From assembly GCF_010389155.1 (NCBI RefSeq), contig NC_057768.1, positions 20,779,966-20,843,965 of the forward strand: 64,000 nucleotides of DNA. The letters are read 5' to 3'. The notes below the pieces were generated by a model that was given only the letters and a program-made list of their open reading frames with translations, did not search any database and had not been told where the DNA came from. Made by a program: the position numbers and the translations under genes. Of the stretch, positions 25,790 to 37,812 are shown one piece after another. Every line of letters starts with the position of its first letter. The first letter of the stretch is position 1. Source of the DNA: Erigeron canadensis (Eukaryota; Streptophyta; Magnoliopsida; Asterales; Asteraceae).

Positions 25790-28700
25790 ATGACAACATC
25801 AAACGACGACGTTCCAACCAATTTCCGGTCACTAGTAGAATCAGCAGAAAGAAAATTCGCAAAAGTAAGAGACACAGCATGGTACGGACGGCAACCAAAT
25901 CATTACTTTCCAAAAGTATTCAAATCCTACATGAAACTATGGGAATACCAACAAAAAAACCGGTCAAAGCTAGTCGAATCGGGTCTACAGAGATGGGAAA
26001 TCGGCGAAATCGCTTCTCGAATCGGGCAGTTGTATTTTGTGCAGTATATGAGGACAAGTGAAGCTAGGTTTCTTATTGAATCATATATATTTTATGAAGC
26101 TATTTTGAATAGAAAATATTTTTCTGAAGAAGGGAAAATAAGTGGGGGTGTTAAAGATAGAGGACTTATATATAAAGAGTTGAGATTTTATGCAAGGTTT
26201 TTGCTTGTTTCTTTGATTTTAAATAGATGGGAAATGGTTAACCTTTTGCTGGATCGGTTTTCGGGTTTGCTTCATGATTCTAAATCCAAGTTCCCGGTAT
26301 GGTTTTTTTTTTTTTTTTTTCATATATGTATAGGTTTAGACCCTTAATTGTTATATGGGAAAAGTAAGTGAATGTGTGACTGTCATGTACCTAAGCTTAG
26401 GTTTAGACCCCTATTTGTTATTATATTTGTATATGTTTACATGTTTAGATCCCTACTATGTGTGTTTCATTGTTTAATTAAGGTTTTGTTTTTAATGTTG
26501 TGATTTATTGACTTTTCAAATGCTAACAAGTTTTGAGTATGATAGGAGTACTTAATAAAGTTCTATTATTTAATGTAAAGGAACTTTTAGAACCAATTTT
26601 TAGAATTTATGATAATAGTAGTAGTTGTTGCTTTGTAACCCGCACAAACCTTTCCAAAGGACCGATGCATAGGCAATGAGACTGAAGCTGATTTCAAAAT
26701 GGGGGTTAGGTTTGAACCTTAGACATGTATCCACCGATCTAGGCCTACCAAAAGTATTTCCTTCCTAAAGCTAAACTTTTTCTTTCGCTATTTATAGGTT
26801 TGTTACAATTGTATACCCTTTTGTCGCTATGGAGGTTCACCCGCGATGACTTAGGGCTACTTGTAAAGTTGGTGGTCATCCTCAGATTAGTCACCATGCA
26901 AAGCGGGGCGGATACCTAGATTGACCAAAACCAAAATTTTTTTAGCATTAGAGTAGGAAGAACATGGTTGGTTTGTTTCTTCAACATTGTTGGATGTCCT
27001 TTTTTAGCCGTGTAAGAATAATAAGAGGTGAAGTTAGAGCCAGGACTTCAAAATTGGATTAAGAAGAATATTGATGATTCTACCTTTCAAGGGAATAAAA
27101 GCACCTAAAAAGAAGCTAATCAAACTATACATACCTAAGAAATTCTTCTATAGTTCCCTTTCAACTCTTTTGCATACACGGCTTGGTTTTTCTCTCTTTT
27201 TCATAGCTTAATGTTTACCAAGACTTGCATGAATTATTTCTGTATATGTGATGATTAATATCATTGTCTGTAAGGGACGCGTAGTACTTTGGGTTATGAT
27301 GTTTTCAGATTTGCATCTTGGTGTGGATTAATATTTTAACCACTGTTCGACTATTTTAGCTAGGATAAGCACAATTATGTCACAGAATGTCAAGCTACAG
27401 AAGTTACTTGTAAATATTGTAAATTTCGTGTGAAAAGAAGTTAGAAACTGCTAATTCTGTACTTCGCTCTAGATGTATTGACCCATTTAATACACAGCTG
27501 GATTTCCATGCAGCATATTAATCTATGTTATATGCCCAAATTATGCAGCTGACTTGTTGTTAATCTCAAATCTATGTGTAATACACCAATAATATCGTTT
27601 GTGATGCCTCTGATATCATTCTTCTGTATTTATAATGTGATGCTTTATCTGTAGAAGCTATTATGACCTTTAAAGTTTATGAATTCATGACACTTTTTCC
27701 GTTGTTGCAGGATACCACCTTTAAGGAATGGAAGGTCGTGATGCAAGAAATGGTGCGGTTTATGAAAGTTGATGCAGCATTTTTAAACACCAGGCCTTTG
27801 CGATACTGTGCTATGTTCGATTCTCATCCAAAGTCACTTCCGTATGTAGCACGTTTCCATGCAAAGAAGGTTTTAAAGTTACGAGATGCGTTGCTGATGA
27901 GCTATCACCGGAATGAGGTAACTGGTATCCATAATTGCATTGCTTCCTGGTCTCGATGATAAGCATGTTGGACTTGGACATGCATTGACTCATTAAATAA
28001 TATCTTTGACCAGCGCATACTTCATTTCAGGTTAAGTTTGCAGAACTTACGATTGATACATTCAGAATGCTACAGTGCTTAGAATGGGAACCAAGTGGAT
28101 CCTTCTACCAGAAGCAACCTGTTGAATCCCATGAAAATGGTACCACGACTGATCAGTCTGCTACTTCAGGGTTGATTGATATAAATTTAGTTGCAGATAT
28201 GACTGATCCGTCTTTGCCTCCAAATCCGAAAAAGGCTATTCTCTACCGGCCATCTGCCACACAGTTACTGGCCGTGAGTACAAAAAATCTTCATTGATAT
28301 TTTCATAGTCTTTCACTTGATGCTCAAAAGATTTTTTTTTAATGTTCAATTTATTGAAGTTCCATAGTTATGCAACTTATTCTTCAATTACTAAGGAAAC
28401 GAGTTACAAAAAAAGAAGCAGCAATGCACCAGGAGTATGAATGCAGTTTGGAAACTGGATTACTTGAGCTAATTTTGTCGGTCTATGCAGGTTTTGGCTT
28501 CAATCTGTGATGAGCTCCCTGCAGATAGTGTTATGCTTATATATATAGCAGCATCAGGTTACTTCTTGCATTCATTTATCCAGCATTAAATGTGATTGTT
28601 ATAATAGATGTGGTAATTTCAACCCATTCACTTATGAGTTATGAATAGGTCGATTTGGGTTGTGGTTTTCCATAACATGTCTAATGGGTCAAATTGTAAA

Positions 28701-31530
28701 ATTGAGGGGAAACCGGGTAAATGGATGAGGTTTTCCATATTCAGGTTAACAGTTGAGGAGGGAGTAACACAGGTTTTGAGGGTTAAAAAAGTTGCATGTG
28801 GTGTATCTAATGCTTACAACCTTGTAGATCTTTTTTTCTGTTCTTTCTGAAGTATTATCGTTATAATAACAAAGGACAGGTTTGGTGTGTTGAATTTTTG
28901 GGCATGTTTGGCAAGAGCTTTTGGGGACCTTTAGCTTTTTTATGTTAAACAATAAGCTCCTATTGTGTTAAAACCTTTGTTTGGATGCAACTACTCTAAC
29001 TTTTATTCCAAAGAAAAAGCTCCAAAATGAAACGTTACTTGAAGTAGCGTTTTAGGAGCTTTAGTTTTTCGATGAAACTTTTAATCTTTAAAAGTTACAC
29101 AAATACCTCTTGAAGTTGCAGCTACAGCTGCCATACCAAACACTTCTACAAATAAAAGCTCTAGCTAACAACTTTGCTTAAAAACTGCAGCTTATAGATC
29201 CAGCTACTAGCTACAAGCTAATAGCTACAACTACTTTTGCCAAAATACCCTTTGTGTCTGGTAAAACAAGCCACCATAGTTTCTATTAAGCTTTATATGT
29301 CCTAAATATCATTGTAACATAATCCTGTTAGTCAGATTTAGCTTATGAACTGTTCATAAAGAAATTTATGCTGGCCGACCTGTTTCATTGTGAGACTGCT
29401 TTTAACTGTTACCAAATCCACCCAAGCACTCGAGCAGACCATTTCGTGACCCATATAATAGCCACATCGAGCTGTATACTGACTTGTGCCCTCTGCAGGG
29501 GAATCTGGTCAAACAACTGTTCCGCAGAAGCACATTTCTGGAAGTGTGAGGACATCATTGAAGCTAAACACTGTTTATGAGCAACCAATAAGTCTTGTTA
29601 ATGGCAAAGGAGGCTCCAGTCATCCTGTTGAAAGCTCTATCTGGTTAGGGCCAACTAGAAGGGGAGGTAAGAAGTAGGAAATTTCATTATTGAGCAACCA
29701 ATAAGCTAAAATTATCATGAAAGTTTGTTCACCTTTTCGTATGTTATTTACAGGGTCTAACAACCTTTACCCTGTTGATCTAATCCCTTTTACTAGAAGA
29801 CCCACTTTCTTCATTATCGATAGTGACAACAGCCATTCATTCAAGGCAGGTTTGTCGGAACTTGTCTATCATACATTGGGGTAGATAATTTGGAAATATT
29901 AGTTATAATTTAAAACTTTGTTTGGGTAGTACCCTACACTCCTACAGTATGCAGCCATAATGTGCATATCAATGTGTACTTTTTTATATTGATAAAGGCA
30001 AAAAAAAATATTCCGGAAAATGTGTACCTTTCTTGTTCTTGTAATTTCGCTTTCTAGAATTTTAAATGGATTTGCTAAACTATATGTTAGTGTTGACATT
30101 GTACAATTTTGCAGTAGAAAGTCTCTATGCAAACAAGGAACACCTTCCCTTTTATGTCTTTCATAAACTTTTAATCACAATGATACTTCGAACATGTTAG
30201 CATTTCCACTTTCTCTTTTTCAGAGAAGTGAGTATCTTTGTTGAGTAAAGTCTGTATTTAAGATTCTCCTAGGGTGGTGAAGTTTGCATACAATGCTATT
30301 GTAACTCCTGGTGGAAATATATCAAATAATCACTAGGGGTTGTGCATCATACTTTTTAAGTTGTCTCATATAATGTCATCTTATGATTTAGCTTCTTATG
30401 TACTTTTGTCTATTACCTTCAGGTTTTACATGGTGCAGAACGAGGAGAACCAGCTGCCCTGCTTCTTTCACCTTTAAAACCAACATTCAAGAGTCAATCG
30501 AGTGCTGATATAGCACAAAATGGAAGTCAGTTCACTTTGTTTTTGACTGCTCCATTGAGGGCATGCTGGCAAATGTTTGGCCTTGCATATTCTGATGATG
30601 AAGTGGTAATTAAACTGGATACTAAATATCTTAGTGCAGATTTCAAAATCACATCGTTTCTTATATCTGTGTGTTTGCTTCCAGGATGTGATGGAAGATG
30701 CCGAAAGCATTGTTTCAGCCGCTTTTTCAGAGTGGGAAGTAATACTTTGTTCTTTAACTAGTGTAGATCTGGTGTGGGCCCAAGTTCTCTCTGAACCTTT
30801 GTTGCGACGAATTATTCTCAGGTAATTTGTCTTCCATAGTTCCTGATTGGTCTGGTCACCTAACATATCAAAATGAGCTCCAGTTTAATCATTTCTCTTT
30901 TTAGTTTGAGTTAAATCTGGGTTGATTGGCAAACAAATTTATGTTTACTTTCTAATAGTTTCATATAAAAATGATGCATCAGTTTTTTATTACGAAAAAT
31001 AATTTATTGTGGCTATTCAAATCTTTAAGTAAAACAAGGAGGTGGTAACTGCAACTACGGTTTATTTCCTTTCTAGACGTTTTTCTGTCTCTTTGGAATG
31101 TCAAACAAGAGTTGGGCATGTATTCAAATGCTTAAAACCTTATAAATTACCTAATTAAACAATTTACCTTGCAGTTGATAAATAACGGTATTATTGGGTG
31201 GTTGGCCACCCGACCTGACCCGTCATGACCTGTACTGTATCAGTAATAACTCATCTAATTATATAGAGTGATTTCAACCATATTTTGTTCCTGTTATTGG
31301 TTTTTATTGACCTAAAATATCCTTATTTTACTCTTCTATTCAGATTTATATTCTGCCGATCTGTACTCACTTTCTTCCGCCGTCGAGAAGAGAACGATCC
31401 CTACCTTCCTGTGTGCTTCCCTGAACTTCCAGATTCTGTCTCACCGAACTCTGAAGTTGTTCAATCAGCTGTCATGAGACTTGCAGACCATCTTAAGGTT
31501 TCACATTGTTTTCGTTTCGACAACTTATAA
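25790..31530 (+). CDS. Plant SCAI homologue (DUF3550/UPF0682), 9 exons
   Basis: Homologue of animal SCAI, a nuclear cofactor that represses MRTF/SRF transcription and joins DNA-break repair; the plant function is not well defined. Exons: 25790-26296, 27711-27917, 28031-28273, 28491-28557, 29499-29666, 29754-29845, 30423-30605, 30685-30821, 31344-31530, giving about 596 residues, the usual length. Conserved blocks: YMKLWEYQQKNRSKLVESGL, RWEIGEIASRIGQLYF, RPLRYCAMFDSHP, CLEWEPSGSFYQK, PSLPPNPKKAILYRP, NNLYPVDLIPFTRRPTFFI, GAERGEPAALLLSPLKP, and RFIFCRSVLTFF near the C-terminus, ending in LADHLKVSHCFRFDNL. All introns are GT-AG except the one after 29845, which starts GC. The ATG at 25790 is followed at once by family sequence and no upstream in-frame start is needed. 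Intron 1 (1.4 kb) and intron 4 (0.94 kb) contain repeat debris. Confidence 0.93.
28899..29250. repeat. MITE-like foldback in SCAI intron 4
   Basis: The left end GGGCATGTTTGGCAAGAG and the reverse complement of the right end (GGGTATTTTGGCAAAAGT) match closely. The interior is rich in AGCT-containing words on both arms, so it can fold back. This is the common plant GTTTGGCAA-type MITE pattern. No clear target duplication is visible. Confidence 0.5.
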
Positions 31531-32212
31531 CCTATTATACTAGTTAGGAGCAGATATGTACATTCATTTTGGCGTCTTAGTATCCATGTTTAAACGAGTG
31601 AAGATTTCAGCCAAGGGGGCTGATTCCGTGGCTGGATGCAGAATGCATATACCCTATAGTTTTTATAGGTTTATTTTCATGCTGGTGTAAAGGTTTAATT
31701 GTCTTATACTTGTTAAGGTAAAAACACAAACTACTGCTAATGAGTTTTTATTTTATAGTTGTACAATGGATAGGGAATTAGGTAGGCAGGGTGTTTTTTA
31801 CTTTATTTTTTATTTTATATATTTTCTTATTATTTGGAAAAAGGGGCAGCCAAAGTTACCTTAGATTAAAAGGTGACTACATAATGGACCCAAGGAGTTA
31901 TTGTATTGTCTTACATTTTATTTTCATTGTCTTCTTTTCTATTTTTATGTGCTGGAATGTGTAATAGCATGCGTCACTTTTCTTGAAACGAGTTTATGTA
32001 TTTCATCTGTCTTCTTTCTCATTCTTTTCAAGCAAGTTTCCAAAAAGTCTGCATCTTTTTATCAAATATGCATCACTTAAAGAAAAGTGTATTGAAAAGG
32101 TAAATCGTGATCCGGGGAATCTATCAACAATTATTGAAATACATGCTCAGAAACTTTAAAAGTAAATAACAGTAAAAGTTTGTCATTGATATATATACAT
32201 ACAGAATCAAAG

Positions 32213-32394
32213 ACCGGAAACCCACGCGCGTTGTGACGACGTAGTGACGGTGGTGGTGGCGGTGCCGCCGTGATGGATGGTGGCGGCGTGCGGCGGCAGC
32301 GATGGTGGTAGTAGTTGTGGCGGCGACAATTGGTGGGGGTGGTGGTGACGGTGGCGATCGAGGGTGATGGTGGCGGTGGCGAATAATATAAGTT
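32213..32394. repeat. GGT/GGC-rich low-complexity stretch
   Basis: Imperfect trinucleotide repetition (GGTGGTGGTGGCGGTG and similar) just after CCCACGCGCGTTGTGACGACG. Its GC content is far above the AT-rich surroundings. The minus-strand frame rich in His, Pro and Arg is a by-product of this composition. Confidence 0.7.
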
Positions 32395-32469
32395 ATTGAT
32401 GCAATGTGATTTTGATTAGTTGTTTGAAACTTAAAATTGAACAAAATGTAATTTACTTTATAATATAAC

Positions 32470-32765
32470 TAGCTTTGTCGTGCGAGGGTGAAATAGTGAG
32501 GTGATAAGTCATACAGTGTGATAAGTCATAGGAGGTGATCGGTTATAGGGGGTGATAGGTCATAAGGGTGATCAGTGATGGGGTAAATCTATCTGGACGG
32601 GCTTCGCCTTTGGATTTAAATATTCGTCGAAAATATATCGAATAACATCTCTAATAAAAGAGCATGAAATTTTAAGAACACCGATATAACTTTTATAATT
32701 TATCAATGTACGGTTTTTGAGCTAAAATTTTTGAATGAATTAGATAAATAAATGATTTATGGGCA
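32470..32765 (+). repeat. Interspersed repeat family, copy B
   Basis: Same block order as copy A at 14331-14600: GTGATAAGTCATA sub-repeats, a GGGCTTCGCC/GGCTACGCCC block, GGATTTAAAnATTCrTCGAAA, ACATCTCTAATnAAAGAGCATG, TGTACGGTTTTTGAGnTAAAA, AATGATTTATGG. Overall divergence is moderate, so both are old copies. Confidence 0.6.
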
Positions 32766-35429
32766 AGAGAAAAAAATGAATGATTGGGATTTAATGAGAG
32801 AGAGGAAAATGAATGGTTGAGATTTTTACGGGTATTATAGGTATATCAAGTGATGATATTGAAATTAATGGATAAAAGACAGAAGTAATTTGGGTAGATT
32901 AACTTCGTTTTTGAGAAAATGAGAGAGAATAAATGATTTATAAGGTAGTGTAGATATAGAAGTATAAATATATCTATAGTCATTTATAAAAATTATCATA
33001 CCCCCATTTTTAAAATTAGTTACATACGGATTAATAAACACTCACTACGGAAAGAGTTTTTATAAAATATCAAATTTGCCCTTAATAAATTAATTTGAAC
33101 TCTAATCCTTTATTCTAATAATTAATACTTTAAACCCTTATCTACTAGAAATTTCCACTATTACAATGCATCATTCTGCACCACTTGACACCGTCACCAC
33201 TATCACCACCACCACCACCACCAATAACACCCTCATCAACACCAATAGACCCCTTCCCTACCATCGCCGCTTTGTTGTGCGGGTACCATGCTCGTATATA
33301 TAGATATAGATAGAAATAGAGATCTTTTAAAGCTGGAAACAATTTTACCATGGTTGATTTATCATATTTGACTTGACCTCTAATTTTACTCCAAAAGTAA
33401 AGATCCGTTTCTTAAAAATCACATGCTTAAAGTATTTGTAATGTCAGAATTCTTTTAAAACATGATATTTTTATAATCATTACAACGCCATAAGTCCATT
33501 TCTAATATAGATAGAGCTTGAAAACAGCTATTTATTTTTATTTAGATTAATATATAACCGTGTACATCTTAATTTTCGGTTACTCCTACGATCTGTATAC
33601 GATAATCTCTATATTATGTCCAATACTGATTGGTAAGACACCTTAGAGAATATTTTGTAATATACGGTTAAAAGCTGGTGAAAGATCATTACCTTCTTTA
33701 GTATTGCTACGTTAATTAAATTTTGTCATATGGGGTGTCTTCAAACTTTATCACAGCCACAAAGAAACATGTGTGCTTCACTAAGCTAGAATAGTCGAAA
33801 TTTTGATCTTGTTTATTGTATAGCCACAAAGAAAATATGTATATTTTGCATAACCACAAAAAAACATGTGTACTTCATTGTAGAAAACACCCGTTTGATC
33901 CACCTAAACCTCTCATTCCTCAATAGTTGATCCAAGTACGTCAACGGATATATATATATATATACACATATATTGGGGATGTTATGGTGCTAGTATTATT
34001 TATTATTATTTTTTTCTAGTAGCAGTGGTGAACTGATGATTGGACTAATGATTGAACTAACGGTATGCCTATTTATAATGTCTTAATAATAATACGTATG
34101 CAAAACACTAATACACAACTTAAATATTACTAGTATGCACTTTTAATTAGAAAACATATATCATATAACTATATTTTTTTAATCGACACTGTTTGTTTGT
34201 AAGTGGTAATTAAAATGCATGTAGTAACCATGCATTTTGGTTTCAAATGACATACATCTTAATTACAAAGATGTATTATAACTTAGTAACTATGATAGTA
34301 ATATTAAAACTAGTTTTGTATTCTATATATATGACAAAGTTTCTTATTTTTATTTTTTATTTTATTTTTAAAAGCTTCACAAACTGTTGGGGAAATTCGT
34401 GAATAACGAACAAATAACTGGATATAATCAAACTCTGAAAGGCGTGTAATTACTTTTAGATTAAATCAATTTGGCGGTTCATCTAAACTATTGAATCGGA
34501 TACAATTCAGAGAATTAAGAACGTTTAGTGTGTTGATGTTTGAGAGAAAGAACCTGAAAAAATAAACACGCCTTATATATATGATCAGAAACTTTGTTAC
34601 GGGATGTATTTATCAACATTAAACTGCCAAAACGACAGTTATATACAAGGGTATCTCGAATTGCCACTTTTGGTCCCTTAAGATCCAAAAATTAAATTTT
34701 CGGAGGGATTTTCACTATAGCAATACGTCGAAAATAAGATTTAGTTTGTATGTAAGATTTAGTTTAATATATGTTGATAAGAGTTTGGGTTTTAAGATTT
34801 AGATTAACTAATTTGAGTTAAATGTAATTATTAAAAGTTAGGGACCAAAGATGAAAGTGATGGTTCATAATAGGGACGATTTCTGTAAATAACTCGAAGC
34901 CAAATTACGAGATTACCCATCAAGTGTCAGACACATGACCTTCTTTTGACGGACGTTTATGGTTAGGACTAAAGGTGTTGACAGAGCAAAATTTTTTGGA
35001 TTAAAAATGTAATTTATTAAACTTAGGGACGAAAGATGCAAGTATAGATCCACGACAGGGACGATTTATGTAACTGACTCAAAAACCAATATGTGAGTTT
35101 TCCACACCAAAGTTTAGGTACCTAACAACCTTATATTACCATCCCTTTATATAAAACAATTAGAAACATGCTTAGCTATAATACAGTAACATTTTGTTTT
35201 TCTTATCATTTATCATATAACTTTTGCCTTTTCTTTTTTTTTTTTGCTACAAACTTTAAGGCTTAAACTTAGACTTCCTATTTTAGTTTTTACCACATTT
35301 TTGAGTCTTTTTACTTTTACTAGAGACTTTAAATTCTTTTAATTTCTACCATTTAAATACAATAACTTACATCATGAAGGCCATTTTCCTAAGTTTAAAC
35401 GAACACTCAAACAATAACAGTCTTCCCAT

Positions 35430-35746
35430 TAGGGATGTGCAAATGGCCCGACCCGGCCCGATCCATGAAAACCCGGCCTGACCCGCGATCCGCTAGTACA
35501 TGAAAATCAGAACCGTGACCCGACTCATGATGGTTCGATTCGGGTTGGTTCGGGCGGGTCGCAGGCGGATCACGGGTTTCCTTCACCTTTTTTCAGGTTT
35601 TTGGGTTGACCCCGCCCGACCTAGCCCGACCCGTGGCCCGAAAATGTAACAAAAGCTTGACCCATGACCCGACCCGTTAGCTCTTCTGGCGGGTGGGTTC
35701 GAACCGGTTCCGGGTCACGGATTTCGGTTTTTTTTTCTCACCCCTA
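35430..35746. mobile_element. hAT-type MITE, 317 bp
   Basis: Bounded by an exact 8-bp target duplication CTTCCCAT (35422-35429 and 35747-35754), the hAT superfamily size. Ends: TAGGGATGTGCAAA on the left and, in reverse complement, TAGGGGTGAGAAAA on the right. The interior is dominated by CCCGACCCG / CGGGTCGGG words on both arms. It has no coding capacity. Confidence 0.88.
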
Positions 35747-35754
35747 CTTCCCAT

Positions 35755-36465
35755 AACGTCCACCGTTGTAGAAAGCCAAACCACATCATATTGCATACAC
35801 TTTAGGTTTTCCCAAAAGTGTAAGTGTAAGACATTTATACTTTTTTAAAAAAAAATTCACTTTAGTCCCTAAAATTTCTATTTTTTAAATTGTACTCTTA
35901 TCATAATTATATATATATATTTTCATAACGTGTAACACTTTTTCTAATTTGTCAATTTTAGTAATGTATTATGGTTTTTTTCCCTTATTCCTTAAATTTG
36001 GGTTCGAAAATTTTGAAATAAATGTATTTGTATTACACTAATAATACTACTATATATTTTTATTGTATAAAGAACTTTGTCATGTAAAAAACGTGTTCCG
36101 CAGCAACGAACATGTACAATTAATAGTTGTATATATGTATGTTTTTTTTTTAGAAACAACCTCATGTACTTTATTGTAATTTATTATACATGAATTCTGT
36201 TCAATGCGGTGACAATGGTTGTTGGCGGTATAGTGTCGGCGCATGCGACTCGCGGTGGTGGCGACACGAAAAATGTAAGTGTTATTGATGTGAGTTAGTT
36301 GATCTAAAAGGGTAGTTATTTAGGAGTTAGAAGATTTCTAAAATAAAAGTTGTTTCTTAGATGTATAAATGTAATAAATTGTTTTATTAGGAATATTTTT
36401 GGTGACCATATTTGTCCGATGCTAAGCGATTGTATAGAAACAATTGAGCTAGAAGAGTTTATGTT
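35755..36465. other. Intergenic, nothing recognised
   Basis: AT-rich sequence with one short GC-rich patch near 36205-36270 (GCGCATGCGACTCGCGG). No gene or element boundary is seen. Confidence 0.4.
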
Positions 36466-36592
36466 TTAAGAATTAGAAAAGAGATTGTTTGCTTTGTATA
36501 ATTGTATGATATTATTATAGACTATATAATATATTTACCAAGAAGATAGCAATAAATTGGTAATTTACATGTGAAAATATATATATTTAATA
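36466..36592 (+). repeat. Direct repeat, copy 1
   Basis: About 127 bp from TTAAGAATTAGAAAAGAG to ATATATTTAATA, about 95% like 37168-37291, which lies 0.7 kb downstream in the same orientation. Here the sequence continues smoothly past the repeat end (CATATTACATG). Confidence 0.85.
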
Positions 36593-37167
36593 CATATTAC
36601 ATGTAAATAAATTTTTTATTTATACAACAAGGAGTTGGGTTTTGTTAAACAAGTATTAAAGTAATACAAATAGGGTAAGATTTTAACCCTTAGATCATGA
36701 TTATGTTGATTCAGATAAATTTACGAGGCAATTGACGCATGATAATTTTCATGATGCACGGTGATTTTCAGTGAAAAGAAACCTTATTGTTTTACTTTAA
36801 TACTTGTTTAATTTTACATATGAAAGGACTCAACCCAAAACAAAAGCATAATTAATAAAAACACAATTTCATAGCTTATACATAGAAAAATACGACCATT
36901 TTTTGTGAAAAATCAAAATATTCCAATTCAAGAAAAGACAATTGGAATGTTCTTAAAATGGTGTAAATAAACTACTAAGCAAGTTTCAGGACCCGAAAAG
37001 GTCAAACGAAGGCTCGGGAAAATCAAGGTTCGAGGTGAGTGGAGCATGGGCTTTGCAGTCTGCAAGAGTCGTGCTCTAGGACACAGAGGTCGTGCTCTGT
37101 GACACAGAGGCCATGTTCACTGTTGTACACCAAAAACACTCATTTTGACGTTTTTCAACAAGTTGAC

Positions 37168-37291
37168 TTAAGAATTAGAAAAGAGATTGTTTGCTTTGTA
37201 TAATTGTATGATAATATTATAGACTACATAATATATTTACCAAGATAGCAATAAATAGGTAATTTACATGTGAAAAAATATATATTTAATA
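37168..37291 (+). repeat. Direct repeat, copy 2, cut at 37291
   Basis: Partner of 36466-36592. Similarity stops exactly before GGGATTATGACATTTG at 37292, the proposed Mutator-like element terminus. Confidence 0.85.
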
Positions 37292-37464
37292 GGGATTATG
37301 ACATTTGAGTGTAACCATCTATTTAAAAATGGTTATGTAATGCAACCACGTACTGGAGTGGCTATGTAAAACAACCACCTTCAATATTTGGGTTATGCCA
37401 AGTAACGCGTTACCTGTTGTAAAGGTAACCGGTTACCCTCACCGTTGACACGCGTTGACTTGGA

Positions 37465-37499
37465 CACGTGGCGGTTGGCTGATGATTTTCCATATAAAA
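37465..37499 (+). promoter_or_regulatory. Promoter of the PB1-like gene (G-box and TATA box)
   Basis: A G-box CACGTGGC (37465-37472) lies about 21 bp upstream of a TATA box TATAAAA (37493-37499). A pyrimidine/AC-rich leader (ACCACCTCCAAAAACCC) follows from about 37555, as in plant 5' UTRs. The start site is expected near 37525-37535. Confidence 0.5.
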
Positions 37500-37529
37500 A
37501 ACGAAAAAGCGTATATATCTATCATTTTC

Positions 37530-37672
37530 TATAGATTAACACCAAAAAAATATCAATAACCACCTCCAAAAACCCTTCTTCTCCCTTATTCATCTTCCCT
37601 CCATTACCACCACCAAAAACCCAAATTATTCCGATCGTTGTTCGATTTAAACATTATCAAAGGTTTATGAAG
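37530..37672 (+). other. Non-coding exon 1 (5' UTR) of the PB1-like gene
   Basis: The leader ends ATGAAG|GTATTTCC, a good donor at 37673. The intron's acceptor is TTTTGTTTTGCAG before 63280, and the Copia insertion lies inside the intron (target duplication AATTT at 37808-37812 and 63265-63269). Spliced, the leader ATG gives a 3-codon uORF whose TGA overlaps the main start (AAATGA). Confidence 0.5.
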
Positions 37673-37812
37673 GTATTTCCTTTTCCTAATCGTTACATGT
37701 CAATTTTTCCCCAAAATTCTAGGGTTTTCCGATTTTTTTTCCTTTTTTTTGTTTATTTATTTCAACCTAATCTTTATGTAATTGATGGATCTAAAGTGTT
37801 AATTTTGAATTT

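Larger units (their letters stand above)
31531..35421. other. Intergenic repeat-rich region after SCAI
   Basis: SCAI 3' UTR followed by AT-rich DNA without genes. It includes GGT/GGC-rich (32213-32394) and CAC/CCA-rich (33170-33270) stretches, a repeat copy at 32470-32765, and near 34660-35100 degenerate blocks of the type TTGGTCCCTTA / TTAGGGACCAAAG and AGGGACGATTT that look like eroded repeats. Confidence 0.5.

Noticed and set aside
32124..32444. Minus-strand ORF rich in His, Pro and Arg
   Set aside because: A translation of GGT/GGC trinucleotide repetition, with no domain and no neighbours that support a gene.
34380..35110. Possible solo LTR starting TGTTGGGG
   Set aside because: No matching CA end, no 5-bp duplication and no partner copy in the window; only degenerate internal repetition is seen.
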